Positions 25,486-35,373 of a stretch of DNA of 64,000 bases are shown here, piece after piece. The position numbers and the translations under genes were made by a program. The stretch comes from an uncultured Bacillota bacterium (lineage in GTDB: Bacteria; Bacillota_I; Bacilli_A; RFN20; CAG-826): assembly GCA_937876465.1 (NCBI GenBank), contig CALEHV010000002.1, forward strand, positions 13,368-77,367, read 5' to 3'. The notes under the pieces were generated by a model. That model was not told where the DNA came from, ran no database searches, and saw only the letters and a list, made by a program, of their open reading frames with translations. Position 1 is the stretch's first letter. Each line of letters begins with the position of its first letter.

Positions 25486-27060
25486 ATGGCAAAACCAATA
25501 TTGTTAGTAATTATGGATGGTGTCGGTTTCTCAAAAACTGGTCTAGGTGACGCAGTTACAATGGCAAACACACCAAACTTAGATTATTTCTTAAAAAATT
25601 ATCCAAATACTAGATTAAAAGCACACGGACCTGCAGTCGGATTACCAACAGATGATGATATGGGCAACTCTGAAGTCGGTCATAACGCTCTTGGATGTGG
25701 ACAAATTTATTCTCAAGGCGCAAAACTTGTCAATGAATCAATAATGTCTGGAAAGATTTACCAATCAGAAGCTTGGAAAGAAGAAATTGATAATGTTCTT
25801 AAGAACGATTCAACTCTTCATTTCTTAGGCTTACTTTCTGATGGTAACGTTCACTCAAATATCTCTCACTTAATTGAGATGATTAAAGAAGCTAAAAAAG
25901 AAGGCGTCAAGTCTGTTAGAGTACACGTTCTTCTTGATGGACGTGATGTTCCAGCAACAAGTGCTTTAACATATGTTAATCAATTAGAAGCAGTTCTAAT
26001 TGAACTTAACGATAACACGTTTAATGCGATGATTGCTTCTGGCGGCGGACGTATGAAAATTACAATGGACCGTTATCAAGCAAACTGGGGAATGGTTGAA
26101 GAAGGATGGCACACACATGTTCTTGGTGAAGGAAGAATGTTTGCCACAACTACCGAAGCTATTGAAACATTTAGAAATGAAATTTCAGGCGTCATTGACC
26201 AAGACTTACCAGCATTTGTTATTGCAAAAGATGGCAAACCAGTAGGCAAAATTGTTGATAACGATTCTGTTATTCTTTTCAATTTCAGGGGAGATAGAGC
26301 TATCGAAATATCAATGGCATTTGATATGAAAGACTTTAATAAATTTGATAGAGTTTTCTATCCAAATGTTTGTTATGCAGGATTGCTTCAATACGATGGG
26401 GATTTAAAACTTCCAAGAAGATTCTTAGTCAATCCACCAGAAATTAGACATACTCTTACCGAGGTATTAGTTGAAGCAGGAATTAACGAATACGCAATTT
26501 CAGAAACTCAAAAATATGGACATGTTACATATTTCTGGAACGGTAATAAATCCGGTAAATTCTCAGAAAAACTTGAGACTTACAAGGAAATTCCTTCCGA
26601 TAATGTATCATTTGATCAAAGACCTTGGATGAAATGTGCAGAAATTACAGATGATGTAATTGAAGCAATGAAAGCTAAGAAATATCAATTCATTAGACTT
26701 AATTATCCAAACGGAGATATGGTCGGTCATACAGGTGATTTAGATGCCACAATTTGCTCTATGGAAGCTCTTGATCTTTGTTTAGAAAGATTATGGAAAG
26801 TTGCAAAACAAGAAGGCTACACAATGATTCTTACTGCAGATCACGGTAACGCTGATGAAATGTTAGAAAAGAACAAAAAAGGAGTCATTCAAGTTAGAAC
26901 TGCTCACTCCTTAAATCCTGTTCCATTTATTATTGTTGACGATGATTTAAAAGTTGAAATGAAAGAAGGCAATTTCGGTCTCGCAAATGTTGCTCCAACG
27001 GTTGTTAAACTTCTTGGACTTCAAGCTCCAGATTGCTGGGACGATTCAATTATTAAATAA
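25486..27060 (+). CDS. gpmI: 2,3-bisphosphoglycerate-independent phosphoglycerate mutase
   Basis: A 524-residue, two-metal (usually Mn) glycolytic enzyme that interconverts 3- and 2-phosphoglycerate. The N-terminal VIMDGVG holds a metal Asp, the phosphorylated Ser62 lies in MGNSEVGHN, DGRDVPATS follows, and the C-terminal TADHGNADEM and TAHSLNPVP carry the remaining metal ligands. The length matches the family (about 510). AAAGGAG precedes the ATG. Two TATAAT boxes (25443-25448 and 25454-25459) suggest a strong or double promoter. A terminator follows. Confidence 0.97.
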   Translation: MAKPILLVIMDGVGFSKTGLGDAVTMANTPNLDYFLKNYPNTRLKAHGPAVGLPTDDDMGNSEVGHNALGCGQIYSQGAKLVNESIMSGKIYQSEAWKEEIDNVLKNDSTLHFLGLLSDGNVHSNISHLIEMIKEAKKEGVKSVRVHVLLDGRDVPATSALTYVNQLEAVLIELNDNTFNAMIASGGGRMKITMDRYQANWGMVEEGWHTHVLGEGRMFATTTEAIETFRNEISGVIDQDLPAFVIAKDGKPVGKIVDNDSVILFNFRGDRAIEISMAFDMKDFNKFDRVFYPNVCYAGLLQYDGDLKLPRRFLVNPPEIRHTLTEVLVEAGINEYAISETQKYGHVTYFWNGNKSGKFSEKLETYKEIPSDNVSFDQRPWMKCAEITDDVIEAMKAKKYQFIRLNYPNGDMVGHTGDLDATICSMEALDLCLERLWKVAKQEGYTMILTADHGNADEMLEKNKKGVIQVRTAHSLNPVPFIIVDDDLKVEMKEGNFGLANVAPTVVKLLGLQAPDCWDDSIIK

Positions 27061-27070
27061 TTGTTATATT

Positions 27071-27110
27071 AAAAAACACTCTGTCGTCTTATAAAGCAGA
27101 GTGTTTTTTT
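27071..27110. terminator. Bidirectional terminator after gpmI
   Basis: AAAAAACACTCTG (27071-27083) pairs with CAGAGTGTTTTTT (27097-27109) with a 13-base loop. It also closes the convergent DUF3021/LytTR operon. Confidence 0.9.
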
Positions 27111-27111
27111 G

Positions 27112-27531
27112 TTATTTAATTAAGTGTTTATTCATATTTTTAGTAATAGCTTTATTTACTATAAATACAATTAACCAAATCAAGAAGAATGTAGCAACAA
27201 ATATTACAGTAAAAATGACTATAACAATCCAGTCAAAAGGAATCCACGAATTGATTAAGTAACTTCCTACATACACTACATAGAGCGAAGCAAGTTGAAG
27301 CAAACAACCTTTCACTGGTGACCAGCTATCAATTTGATTAAAAATAGTAGATCCAGCTTGAACAAATGCAATTATAAATGTTGATACAATTCCTAGTAAA
27401 ATTTGCCAACCTGCGATTGAAAAATCAGGAGTAGCTGCGCCAACTATTGCAATTACAATTCCAAATACAATTGGTCCTAAACCAGAGAAAATAATTCCTC
27501 TTCTTAGATATTCTTTAACGTACTTATTCAT
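27112..27531 (-). CDS. DUF3021-family membrane protein
   Basis: A 139-residue protein with four hydrophobic segments and a positively charged C-terminus. Its size, topology and position directly behind a LytTR gene (start 2 bases after that stop) match the DUF3021 proteins that accompany single-domain LytTR regulators in Firmicutes and are thought to hold or inhibit them at the membrane. The function is not proven here. Confidence 0.75.
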   Translation of the reverse strand: MNKYVKEYLRRGIIFSGLGPIVFGIVIAIVGAATPDFSIAGWQILLGIVSTFIIAFVQAGSTIFNQIDSWSPVKGCLLQLASLYVVYVGSYLINSWIPFDWIVIVIFTVIFVATFFLIWLIVFIVNKAITKNMNKHLIK

Positions 27532-27532
27532 A

Positions 27533-27964
27533 TTAAAATCCTAGCCTTTCCTTAACATTTTTAAGACTTCTGCGTGAAATATAGTCTTTTTCTCCTGAAG
27601 CAAGCTCCACCATAATCGATCCATCAAATGCTGCTTTAAACTTAACAATAGAATTAACATTTACAAGGCATGATTGGTTAATCTTAACGAATGTTTCGCC
27701 TAAGGCTTCTTCCAATTGGTAAATTCTATATTTGATAACGAAATGTTTTTTGTCAACACTTGCGAATACTTTATTAGACTCAACAAAGAATCTCTCTATT
27801 TTATTTAATTTTAAAGGAATGATTTCATCATCAAGATAGCCATTCAATTGAATATCAGATCCTTCAACTATATTTTTTATTTGTTTTACCAAGTCGTTTT
27901 CTTCATGACATTCAATAGTTATTTTCTCTTCCTTATTTGGATCAACTTTAACTTCTAATTTCAT
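27533..27964 (-). CDS. LytTR-family DNA-binding regulator
   Basis: A 143-residue protein with a LytTR domain in the C-terminal 90 residues (IERFFVESNKVFA, then FVKINQSCLVNVNSIVKF and the final ISRRSLKNVKERLGF). It has no receiver domain, as in LytTR regulators paired with DUF3021. The ATG at 27964 has GAGGAGATAAG directly upstream, which decides it over an in-frame start at 27982. It probably regulates its own operon or nearby surface genes. Confidence 0.88.
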   Translation of the reverse strand: MKLEVKVDPNKEEKITIECHEENDLVKQIKNIVEGSDIQLNGYLDDEIIPLKLNKIERFFVESNKVFASVDKKHFVIKYRIYQLEEALGETFVKINQSCLVNVNSIVKFKAAFDGSIMVELASGEKDYISRRSLKNVKERLGF

Positions 27965-27982
27965 CTTATCTCCTCGAGGCAA

Positions 27983-28236
27983 TTCTATATTACATTAACA
28001 TTTTCAAAACTGTGTGTTTTTTAAGCATGTGGTCATTTTTTAACTCTAAACGGCAAAAGAAAAGTCCAATTATTCAAAAAAGACTTAAAATGCATAAATT
28101 CCGCAAAAAGCCTTTTTCATAATTGTTAAATGTTGTTATCGTTCCCATTCTTTGCTGTTTTCTTCTGTACAAAGTTAACTAAGTTGTAAGTAACAATTCC
28201 AAGCGTTAATGCACAAGCAAATGAAGTAATATCAAT
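27983..28236. other. Intergenic stretch, no supportable gene
   Basis: Between the LytTR gene and the terminator at 28237. On the minus strand 28126-28260 is open for 44 codons with a hydrophobic core (ITSFACALTLGIVTY) but has no start codon and overlaps the terminator, so it may be the remnant of a small membrane protein gene. The rest holds A/T-rich promoter-like DNA for the LytTR gene. Confidence 0.4.
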
Positions 28237-28287
28237 AAAAAGTTCTGCGAATATTGCGTGCTAAGCAATGTTAAGCAGAACTTTTTT
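28237..28287. terminator. Long hairpin terminator after the surface-protein operon
   Basis: AAAAAGTTCTGC (28237-28248) pairs with GCAGAACTTTTTT (28275-28287), and the loop holds a second stem (ATTGC with GCAAT). It lies about 60 bases downstream of the last gene of the 34.9-28.3 kb operon. Confidence 0.8.
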
Positions 28288-28348
28288 ATTTAAATATCGT
28301 TTTTTTACAATGTTCTTAAGTAATATATCGCACTAGTTATCCATAGAT

Positions 28349-31045
28349 CTAAACAGCAATTGTCCAAACAAATAAAGTATGGTCTTTAATCTCTTTGGCA
28401 GCATTTTCACAATCTTCAAGTTTCGAAGGTTGAATAATTGTTATTCCAACAATCCACCTGTGATGTTTTGCTTGACCAAAATCAAACCATTCAAGATTAC
28501 TACAGCCCTCAAATGCTCCTACACCAATAGTATGAAAGGAAGTGCTTTCGTCATTTTCACCTTCGATGATAAACGAATTTAAATGAGAGCAGCCCATAAA
28601 TGCGCGTGTGTTAATAGAACCTAAGCTAATCTTATCATTTGTTTTTACAACATTAACCGTTCTTAAGTTTGTGCACAAAGCGAAAGCCATAGTGCCAATT
28701 TTTGTAACATGGCCATTTAAAACAACATGCATTAAATTGGTTTTGTTTACAAATGCAGAATCACCAACAATTACTTCACAATCATCATTGCATTTTATTT
28801 GCTCTTGGATAGTGAAACGAGAAGCAAAATTTCCTAATTTAGCAGAAGAAAGAATTGTTTGACTAGTAAGAACGTTATCTTGTGATAAGATGTAACTAAA
28901 GTTAAACAATCCATATGATAAATATTCTTCACCTCTAATTAGGTTAGCTTTTGAAGATGTTGCTTCTTGTAAATTTTTATTTTGATTATCGTAGCGAACA
29001 TTTATTTTAGACATATCTTCATTTTTATCATTTCTAATAGCGAATCCAGCAGTATTTGTAACGCTACCATCAGTTCCATTATGTTTTAGCAAAACAGGTG
29101 AAAGTACGTTGACATTCGATAAAGTAATGTAGTTATTTGCTTCAACAACCAAATCTTCGCCTTCTTTGCCAATTGTTACATTCTCAACTGATGGATCAGC
29201 AAAAATGCTAATCGATTTATTGAATGTTAAATATGTTAAATGTCTATTTTGAGCTGGGGTTCCTTCTGTAACATTTATCCAACCTTGATCAGCACAGTTA
29301 AAAAATGCAACATTGATATCATCAGTAAAAGAAACATCCATATATCTACCTGTAGAATCTGTTTTTGTGGTTTTTGTAAAAGCGATATGTCCAACGCTTT
29401 CTCTTACCCATTTTACATCTGAATATTCATGAGCAAGGCAGAATGCAACGTATTCAGGATCAAATTGATTAGGTAAAAATGTTCTTCTAACAGATTTTAG
29501 TTTAGGTCCTTGAGTCCATCCTAATGGAGGTAAATAAACCTCCATCAATGAATTGCATGAAGCGAATGCGTATTTTTCAATTGTAGTTAAAGAGTATGCT
29601 TCTGAAAAATCAACATATCTTAAGGACATGTCTTCATGAAAGGCATATTGAGAAATTCTAGTTAATCCTCTACCACCGCTTACTTCTTCTAAAGATCCTT
29701 GATATTCGAAAGCGGATTCGTCAAGAGCAGTTACGCTATCGCCAATCTCTAAAGATTTAATACGAGAAAGTAAAATGCTAATTTGCAATTTAACTTCGTA
29801 GAAAATATCATCGGTTGTTTCATTTGTAAATGCATGAGATCCAACTCCAACAATTCCATCACAAAGATGAAGGGAAGTAAAAATGCCCTTTGTTTGGTAT
29901 AAAGTAATATGAGTATCTTTAATCTTGTCGATATTAATTTTAATATCAGTGTAAACAGAGAAACCGTACGGTGCCACTACAGCATTAATTCCTTTTACAA
30001 CATTAGTGATATACAAATCACTAACTGCTTGTCCGTAATAAGTTAATCCTTTAATGTATTTATAATCTTTTGAGAACGTAAATGTGCCATATGCGTAATG
30101 GGTAACTGGAAGAACTAATACAGAATTAACAACTTGTTTACTTCCAACTGCCTCACGGCCAAAACCTGTTTTTTGTTCAAAATTATCAACATATTCAACA
30201 TAAACGTTTTCAGGTTTAACATCTGTGTTGACAAAGGCAATTGTTCCAGAGCTATAAACATTTTCCCAATCTTCGCCAATTTCTTCACGTGTATTAGCAA
30301 GCATTAATTTAACGTTGCTTGTTAAATCAATTGATGAAGGAACATTTAAAATTCCACCCGAATTAATGTTAAAATCACAATTCAATTTAACATGATTATG
30401 ATATGTCTCTAAAGTAACAATGTGATTAATTACAGGAGTTTTTGTTAATGTTAAATCATCTTTAAGAATAGTAATTGTTGTCTCATCGGTTGCTACAGCA
30501 TCAAATGCTTCATTTAAAGTTTTGTATAAAACGTCGTCAATTTTTGCATCATATTCAGCTAAAATATCGTGCTTGTAGCAAATACCATCTACAAGTTCCC
30601 AAACAACTTCTTCTTCTGCTGTTTTAACAATTAGGTTTGGTTTATCAAAGGCGCCTTCATAATAACCAACGAATTCTTTGCTAAGATTTAAAAGTAAAAC
30701 ATTAGAATCTACTAAAGCGTCTTTTGCAACATAAAGAACTGTGGATGGGAGATCGATGATAGCCTTAGTTTTTCCATGTTCAGTTAAACCAGTCATCACG
30801 CCATTTTCATCAGTAACAACAATTGGATCCTCGTAATCACAAAGAATACATTTATCTGTTACATCTAGAATTTTGTGTTCTCCAACCATAAACTTTTCGC
30901 CACATGAAGTACAAGTTTTCCAATGCTCGGTTTCATTATGTTCAAAAGGAGCTCCGAATGTGTGAATATGTAATTGTTTGCAACCAGAAAGTAAGCTAAT
31001 TGACATGATCACGCCAATAAAAGGTAAAATTATTTTTCTTTTCAT
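28349..31045 (-). CDS. BspA-like leucine-rich-repeat surface lipoprotein
   Basis: An 898-residue lipoprotein (lipobox LSGC, Cys22). A small Cys/His module follows (HWKTCTSCGEK ... CILCDYEDP, two C-x2-C pairs). Further on are LRR_5/BspA-type repeats (for example LTRISQYAFHEDMSLRYVDF and VTKIGTMAFALCTNLRTVNV), broken by beta-rich blocks. Such proteins act as adhesins or surface ligands in gut bacteria. AAAGGAG precedes the ATG at 31045, which starts right after the stop of the upstream gene. It is a paralogue of the 915-residue protein at 32204-34951, similar over its whole length. Confidence 0.88.
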   Translation of the reverse strand: MKRKIILPFIGVIMSISLLSGCKQLHIHTFGAPFEHNETEHWKTCTSCGEKFMVGEHKILDVTDKCILCDYEDPIVVTDENGVMTGLTEHGKTKAIIDLPSTVLYVAKDALVDSNVLLLNLSKEFVGYYEGAFDKPNLIVKTAEEEVVWELVDGICYKHDILAEYDAKIDDVLYKTLNEAFDAVATDETTITILKDDLTLTKTPVINHIVTLETYHNHVKLNCDFNINSGGILNVPSSIDLTSNVKLMLANTREEIGEDWENVYSSGTIAFVNTDVKPENVYVEYVDNFEQKTGFGREAVGSKQVVNSVLVLPVTHYAYGTFTFSKDYKYIKGLTYYGQAVSDLYITNVVKGINAVVAPYGFSVYTDIKINIDKIKDTHITLYQTKGIFTSLHLCDGIVGVGSHAFTNETTDDIFYEVKLQISILLSRIKSLEIGDSVTALDESAFEYQGSLEEVSGGRGLTRISQYAFHEDMSLRYVDFSEAYSLTTIEKYAFASCNSLMEVYLPPLGWTQGPKLKSVRRTFLPNQFDPEYVAFCLAHEYSDVKWVRESVGHIAFTKTTKTDSTGRYMDVSFTDDINVAFFNCADQGWINVTEGTPAQNRHLTYLTFNKSISIFADPSVENVTIGKEGEDLVVEANNYITLSNVNVLSPVLLKHNGTDGSVTNTAGFAIRNDKNEDMSKINVRYDNQNKNLQEATSSKANLIRGEEYLSYGLFNFSYILSQDNVLTSQTILSSAKLGNFASRFTIQEQIKCNDDCEVIVGDSAFVNKTNLMHVVLNGHVTKIGTMAFALCTNLRTVNVVKTNDKISLGSINTRAFMGCSHLNSFIIEGENDESTSFHTIGVGAFEGCSNLEWFDFGQAKHHRWIVGITIIQPSKLEDCENAAKEIKDHTLFVWTIAV

Positions 31046-31046
31046 A

Positions 31047-32201
31047 TTAATTGCTCCTTTCTTTTTTCGTTTGAGTCGGTTGTCCATGATTTTGCACAAC
31101 TATTTTATTGTTATATAGATTGTTTGTTTTATTTCTCGTTTGAGATGGTTGTGTAGGGCTTTGTACAACTCGTTTTGTTTGAATTCGATTATTGCCATTG
31201 TTTTTCAATTGAGTTGGATGTGTAGGGCTTTGTACAACTCGTTTTGTTTGGATTTGATTATTGCCATTGTTTTTCAATTGAGTTGGGTGTCCAGGACTCT
31301 GCACAACTTGTTTCTTTTTGTATTGGTTGACATAGTCAATAACTATGTTTTCATTAATAATATTGCTAATAATAATTAAAGGTAACAAAATAACAAATCC
31401 AGTTACATTGTTAATCAAATATACAATTAAGAAAATGAGCGCAGATGTTGCGAGAACCGCCAAAGAAGAGACCCACAAAAATAAAATGTTTTTAATATTA
31501 AATAATTCTTTTAATTTAACATCTTTATCCTTATAAAGTAGTACAGACCACAATAGAATTAAAACTAACATCACCATCAAAATACCAATGATGAAAAAGA
31601 CAAGTAACGCTCCATCCAAATTAATAAAAGATAAAATTATTAAAAGGTAAGCAAGTGAGACAGTAGCTAAATTTGAGAAAAATGATGCAAAGAATCTACC
31701 AACGCTTTTGTTTGATGTGCTTCTGATTTGAATAATTACTCTTGAAGAAACAAGAGCGAGAATCGAAGAAATCAAAACACAAATCGAAAGATTTACAATT
31801 TGTTCTCTAATAACTTTTATCAAGCTGTCAGAACAAGCAATAACAGTATCCTTCATTTCGATTAATACTTCTTTGTTAAAATTCGCATCTTCGAGTGCGT
31901 TCATAAAGATTCTATAAAGACCATTTTGCTCAATTAAAACAGCAATTGTTCTCATAGGATTTCTTAAATCAAGATTCTTGAATTGATCAGTTATAGACTT
32001 TAAAAAACTTGCAGGGTCAAAACCGGAATAAGGAATAGCTGTAGCGTGGGCAACAATTTTGCTAACCGAAATATCGATTTCATTATTTATCACTGGCATC
32101 GTGATTAATAAGCCAAACAATATTCCAATTGTAATAAAACCTGTAATGGCAAATACATCCCAGATATTTTTTCTAAAAACTTTTAAGGCCGAACGAAACA
32201 T
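31047..32201 (-). CDS. Polytopic membrane protein with a tandem-repeat C-terminal tail
   Basis: A 384-residue protein with about six hydrophobic segments: one at residues 15-35, and others between about 130 and 290. The last 86 residues are nearly four copies of a 23-residue repeat beginning VVQSP/VVQNH and rich in Pro, Gln, Asn, Lys and Thr. The tail is probably a flexible spacer. It is the middle gene of three, 2-3 bases from each neighbour, so it likely assembles or displays the two LRR lipoproteins (inference). GGAGGAATAG precedes the ATG. Confidence 0.8.
   Translation of the reverse strand: MFRSALKVFRKNIWDVFAITGFITIGILFGLLITMPVINNEIDISVSKIVAHATAIPYSGFDPASFLKSITDQFKNLDLRNPMRTIAVLIEQNGLYRIFMNALEDANFNKEVLIEMKDTVIACSDSLIKVIREQIVNLSICVLISSILALVSSRVIIQIRSTSNKSVGRFFASFFSNLATVSLAYLLIILSFINLDGALLVFFIIGILMVMLVLILLWSVLLYKDKDVKLKELFNIKNILFLWVSSLAVLATSALIFLIVYLINNVTGFVILLPLIIISNIINENIVIDYVNQYKKKQVVQSPGHPTQLKNNGNNQIQTKRVVQSPTHPTQLKNNGNNRIQTKRVVQSPTQPSQTRNKTNNLYNNKIVVQNHGQPTQTKKERSN
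31050..31307 (-). repeat. 69-bp tandem repeat inside the membrane protein gene
   Basis: About 3.7 copies of a 69-base unit encode the 23-residue repeat. The first two units (VVQSPGHPTQLKNNGNNQIQ and VVQSPTHPTQLKNNGNNRIQ) are nearly identical in DNA, so recent slippage is likely and copy number may vary between strains. Confidence 0.9.
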
Positions 32202-32203
32202 AT

Positions 32204-34951
32204 CTATTCCTCCTCGGCATTCTTATGCCAAACGTATTGTGAATATTGTTTAACTAATTCAGCAGCATCATATGGATTTGTTAATTGATCTGAAGTTAAT
32301 TCTACAATCTTAGTAGAAAAACTATCATCAGAATAAACTGTCCAATCACCAATGTTACCGTTGAAATCAAAGTATTCAAGAGCAGTACAGTTCTTAAAAG
32401 CATCTTCTCTAATATTAGTCAACGAACTGCCTGGGCCTAAGTCAACTCTTTTTAATTTAGTACAATTTATAAATGCTTCAGATAAAATGTACTCTACATT
32501 TTTACCAACAGTAACTCTTTCAAGGTTAAGGCATAAATCAAAGACATTTACTCCAACTCCAGTAATAATGTCAGCCATTGAAACAAATCTGATAGATAAA
32601 GGGTGTCTTTTGAATAAATCATTTGATAGACCAGCATTTCTTACATAATAATCTTCACTTTCACCAAGAGGGTTATCAAAAGTAACACTGGTTATTGAAC
32701 TAAATAATGAACTCGTTGATCCAAACAAAATTTTATTTGGCGTCAAAAAATCTTTTTCATTGAAATATGTAAATACAAAAAGACCATAAGTTAGATATTC
32801 AATTCCGTCTTTAAAGGCTGCGGAAGTACCTCTTGCAGGAACTTCTTCATCTGTTGATGGATCTCTAAAATAAACAGGAGTATCAAAATATGTTTCTTTG
32901 TCTTTTGCTCTTAGTCCAAAAGTGGCAATATCACCAACAAATTGGGAGCCATCGTTATGTTCACCAAAATCAACATACTTCTCGTGATGCGCAATGGTAC
33001 AATTCAATCTAACTTTGCCAAGAGGTTTAATGTTCTCAAGAGTCAAAAAGCGATTATTTAAAATTGTTATCCCTGCTTCTTCTGAACCGATAGTAACTTC
33101 GCCAGCTGATTCATACGCAACAATATTTACACTTTTTGCAATAGCAAATGTTGCAATGTGTTTTGTTTCTTCTTTGTCTGCGTTCAAGATATAAATCCAA
33201 CCACTATCGCAGCAGCTTGTAAGAGCGGCCTGAATATCATATGTGTAAACAACGTTAGAAAATTTTCCGCATGCATCAGTTGCAAGACTTGCTGTATAGC
33301 AAATATTGCCATTAACGGTTCTTGTCCATACAACTTTTTGATCATGCTCATCAATGTTCGCATGATATGCAGCTACAGCACCACTAAATTGATGAGCTGC
33401 AAATGTCTTTCCATTTACATTCCAGTTATCACCTGGGAGTTCAAGTTGAACAAGACAATCTTCATTTGCAAAAGCGTATTTACCAATTTTTTGAATACTA
33501 AAGGCTTCTGCAAAATCAACGCTTTTTAAACTAATGCATTCATAAAAAGCGTAATCAGCAATTTCAACTAGGCCTCTTCCGCCATAAACATCTTGAATAC
33601 TTAAACATGAGGCAAACGCAGCTCCTCCGATGTAGGTTACACTTTCACCAATGTAAACAGATTGAATTCTTGATAGAATAGCAATCATCTTTTTAACTTC
33701 ATGGAAAATATCATCTGTGGTTTCATTAGTAAAAGCATGATCTCCAATTGACTTAATACCTTTATCAACACATAAGCTAGTAAAAATGCCTTTTGTTTGA
33801 TAATACGTGATATGTGTATCATCAATGACAGCGATGTTAATTTTTACATCCGTATAAATTGCAAAAGCATATGATGCAATACTCGCATCAATATTCTTAA
33901 CTACATTTGTAATGTGTAGTTCACTTAATGTTTCACCATAAGGAGACAATCCTTTAATTGTTTTAAAATCATATGAGAAGGCAAACGCGCCATATGCATA
34001 CTGTGTTACTGGAATGAGTAATAAGTCGTTCGCAATTTGCTTAGAACCAACTGCTTCATATCCTACGCCAACACCTTGCATATAGTTGTCTACATATTCG
34101 ACATATACATCAGCAGGTTTTGTATCTTTATCAATAAATGCGATAGCACCACTTTTGAGAACTTGTTCCCAAGATTTATTACTTTGTTCATATGAATGGA
34201 CAAGAAGTAATTGAGCGCTACCTTTGAAGTTAACAGAACTTTTAATTTTCAAAATTCCACTACCACCAACTTGGAAATTGCACTCTAAATTTGATGTTTC
34301 ATAATATGAATCTAAGCTAACTATGCGATTAACACGTAAAGATTCATTAACTACTAAATCCTTTTTTGTCAAAGTAATTGTTGTGCCATCATTTTTAACG
34401 CTATCAAAAGCTTCCTTTAATGTTTTGAAGTATTTGTCGCCAATCATCGCGTCAAATTCTTCTAAAACATTGTGCTTATAATAAATTCCATTTTCTAAAG
34501 TCCATACGACCTTTTCTTCATCTGTAACAACATTGATATTGTTATAATCGAAAGCTCCTTCGTAGTATCCTACAAATTCCTTTGGAATATTTACTCTAGT
34601 TACATTTGAACCTTTTAAAGCGTCTTTTGTAATAAATTTAACATTTGAAGGAATATCTAATTCGTATTTCGTTTTTCCGTGAATAGTTAAACCGGTCATT
34701 AATCCATCATCATCTACGACATAAGTAGGATCAACATAACCACAAATTAAACATGTATCATTAAAACTATTAAATGCATGAAAATCTTCATTTAATACTT
34801 CATGACACGTTTCACAAACTTGCCAGTGTTTGACTTCGTTGTATTGATATTCGGTATCATAATCGTGAACATGAACAATGGAACAGCCACTTAATCCAAC
34901 AATTGCAATCGAAAGAGTCATTATATGTTTAAGCATTCTCTTCACTTTCAT
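32204..34951 (-). CDS. BspA-like leucine-rich-repeat surface lipoprotein, paralogue
   Basis: A 915-residue lipoprotein (lipobox LSGC, Cys23) with the same layout as the 898-residue protein downstream: a Cys/His module (HWQVCETCHEV ... CLICGYVDP), a domain with GLTIHGKTKYELDIPSNVKF, and LRR_5 repeats (for example IQDVYGGRGLVEIADYAFYE and LNLERVTVGKNVEYILSEAF). It ends with a similar 50-residue segment. It is the first gene of a three-gene operon; TAGGAGG precedes the ATG. Duplication and divergence around the membrane protein gene is the simplest history. Confidence 0.88.
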   Translation of the reverse strand: MKVKRMLKHIMTLSIAIVGLSGCSIVHVHDYDTEYQYNEVKHWQVCETCHEVLNEDFHAFNSFNDTCLICGYVDPTYVVDDDGLMTGLTIHGKTKYELDIPSNVKFITKDALKGSNVTRVNIPKEFVGYYEGAFDYNNINVVTDEEKVVWTLENGIYYKHNVLEEFDAMIGDKYFKTLKEAFDSVKNDGTTITLTKKDLVVNESLRVNRIVSLDSYYETSNLECNFQVGGSGILKIKSSVNFKGSAQLLLVHSYEQSNKSWEQVLKSGAIAFIDKDTKPADVYVEYVDNYMQGVGVGYEAVGSKQIANDLLLIPVTQYAYGAFAFSYDFKTIKGLSPYGETLSELHITNVVKNIDASIASYAFAIYTDVKINIAVIDDTHITYYQTKGIFTSLCVDKGIKSIGDHAFTNETTDDIFHEVKKMIAILSRIQSVYIGESVTYIGGAAFASCLSIQDVYGGRGLVEIADYAFYECISLKSVDFAEAFSIQKIGKYAFANEDCLVQLELPGDNWNVNGKTFAAHQFSGAVAAYHANIDEHDQKVVWTRTVNGNICYTASLATDACGKFSNVVYTYDIQAALTSCCDSGWIYILNADKEETKHIATFAIAKSVNIVAYESAGEVTIGSEEAGITILNNRFLTLENIKPLGKVRLNCTIAHHEKYVDFGEHNDGSQFVGDIATFGLRAKDKETYFDTPVYFRDPSTDEEVPARGTSAAFKDGIEYLTYGLFVFTYFNEKDFLTPNKILFGSTSSLFSSITSVTFDNPLGESEDYYVRNAGLSNDLFKRHPLSIRFVSMADIITGVGVNVFDLCLNLERVTVGKNVEYILSEAFINCTKLKRVDLGPGSSLTNIREDAFKNCTALEYFDFNGNIGDWTVYSDDSFSTKIVELTSDQLTNPYDAAELVKQYSQYVWHKNAEEE

Positions 34952-35259
34952 TGTAATAGCCTCCTAATAGTCATTTTTGAATAAATTTTAATTCAAATAT
35001 AATAATTAACACAATTTTGAAAAATTATCAATTATTGATAATTCGTAAAGTAAAAAATTAATCAACAAGTTAATGCAACATTTTGAAATTTGTCTAGATA
35101 ATATGTCGAGTTAAGACTATTTCACTCAAAGACAAAGATTAATATGCTCACCATTGATAAGAAACTAATTTTGTTAGAGATCTATATTGTGTGCGTTTCA
35201 CTTGGATATGTGTCATTTGAGAAAAATATACAAAGTAGTTTGAGCCGCTTAATACATTC
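34952..35259. other. Intergenic stretch without a recognised gene
   Basis: About 300 A/T-rich bases between the start of the surface-protein operon and a terminator-like repeat. It should hold the operon promoter (minus strand) but no consensus pair stands out. I see no coding sequence or RNA gene in it. Confidence 0.5.
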
Positions 35260-35308
35260 AAATTAAAAGCGACCCGATTATATGTTCGGGTCGTTTAATT
35301 GATTAATG
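35260..35308. repeat. 49-bp direct repeat containing a terminator hairpin, copy 1
   Basis: CGACCCGA (35270-35277) pairs with TCGGGTCG (35286-35293) and is followed by T residues. The whole 49-base stretch recurs with a few changes at 36410-36458, on the other side of the Fic gene. Confidence 0.7.
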
Positions 35309-35373
35309 TGTGTAATTTGCCGTTAATATACGAAGTATATTATATGGTTACATATATTAAAGGGTTGTTCTAA

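Noticed and set aside
28126..28260. Open minus-strand frame with a hydrophobic core next to the LytTR gene
   Set aside because: It has no start codon, a stop lies directly upstream and it overlaps a clear terminator; at best it is a remnant.
31140..31379. Plus-strand open frame with repeats
   Set aside because: It is the antisense of the 69-bp tandem repeat in the membrane protein gene.
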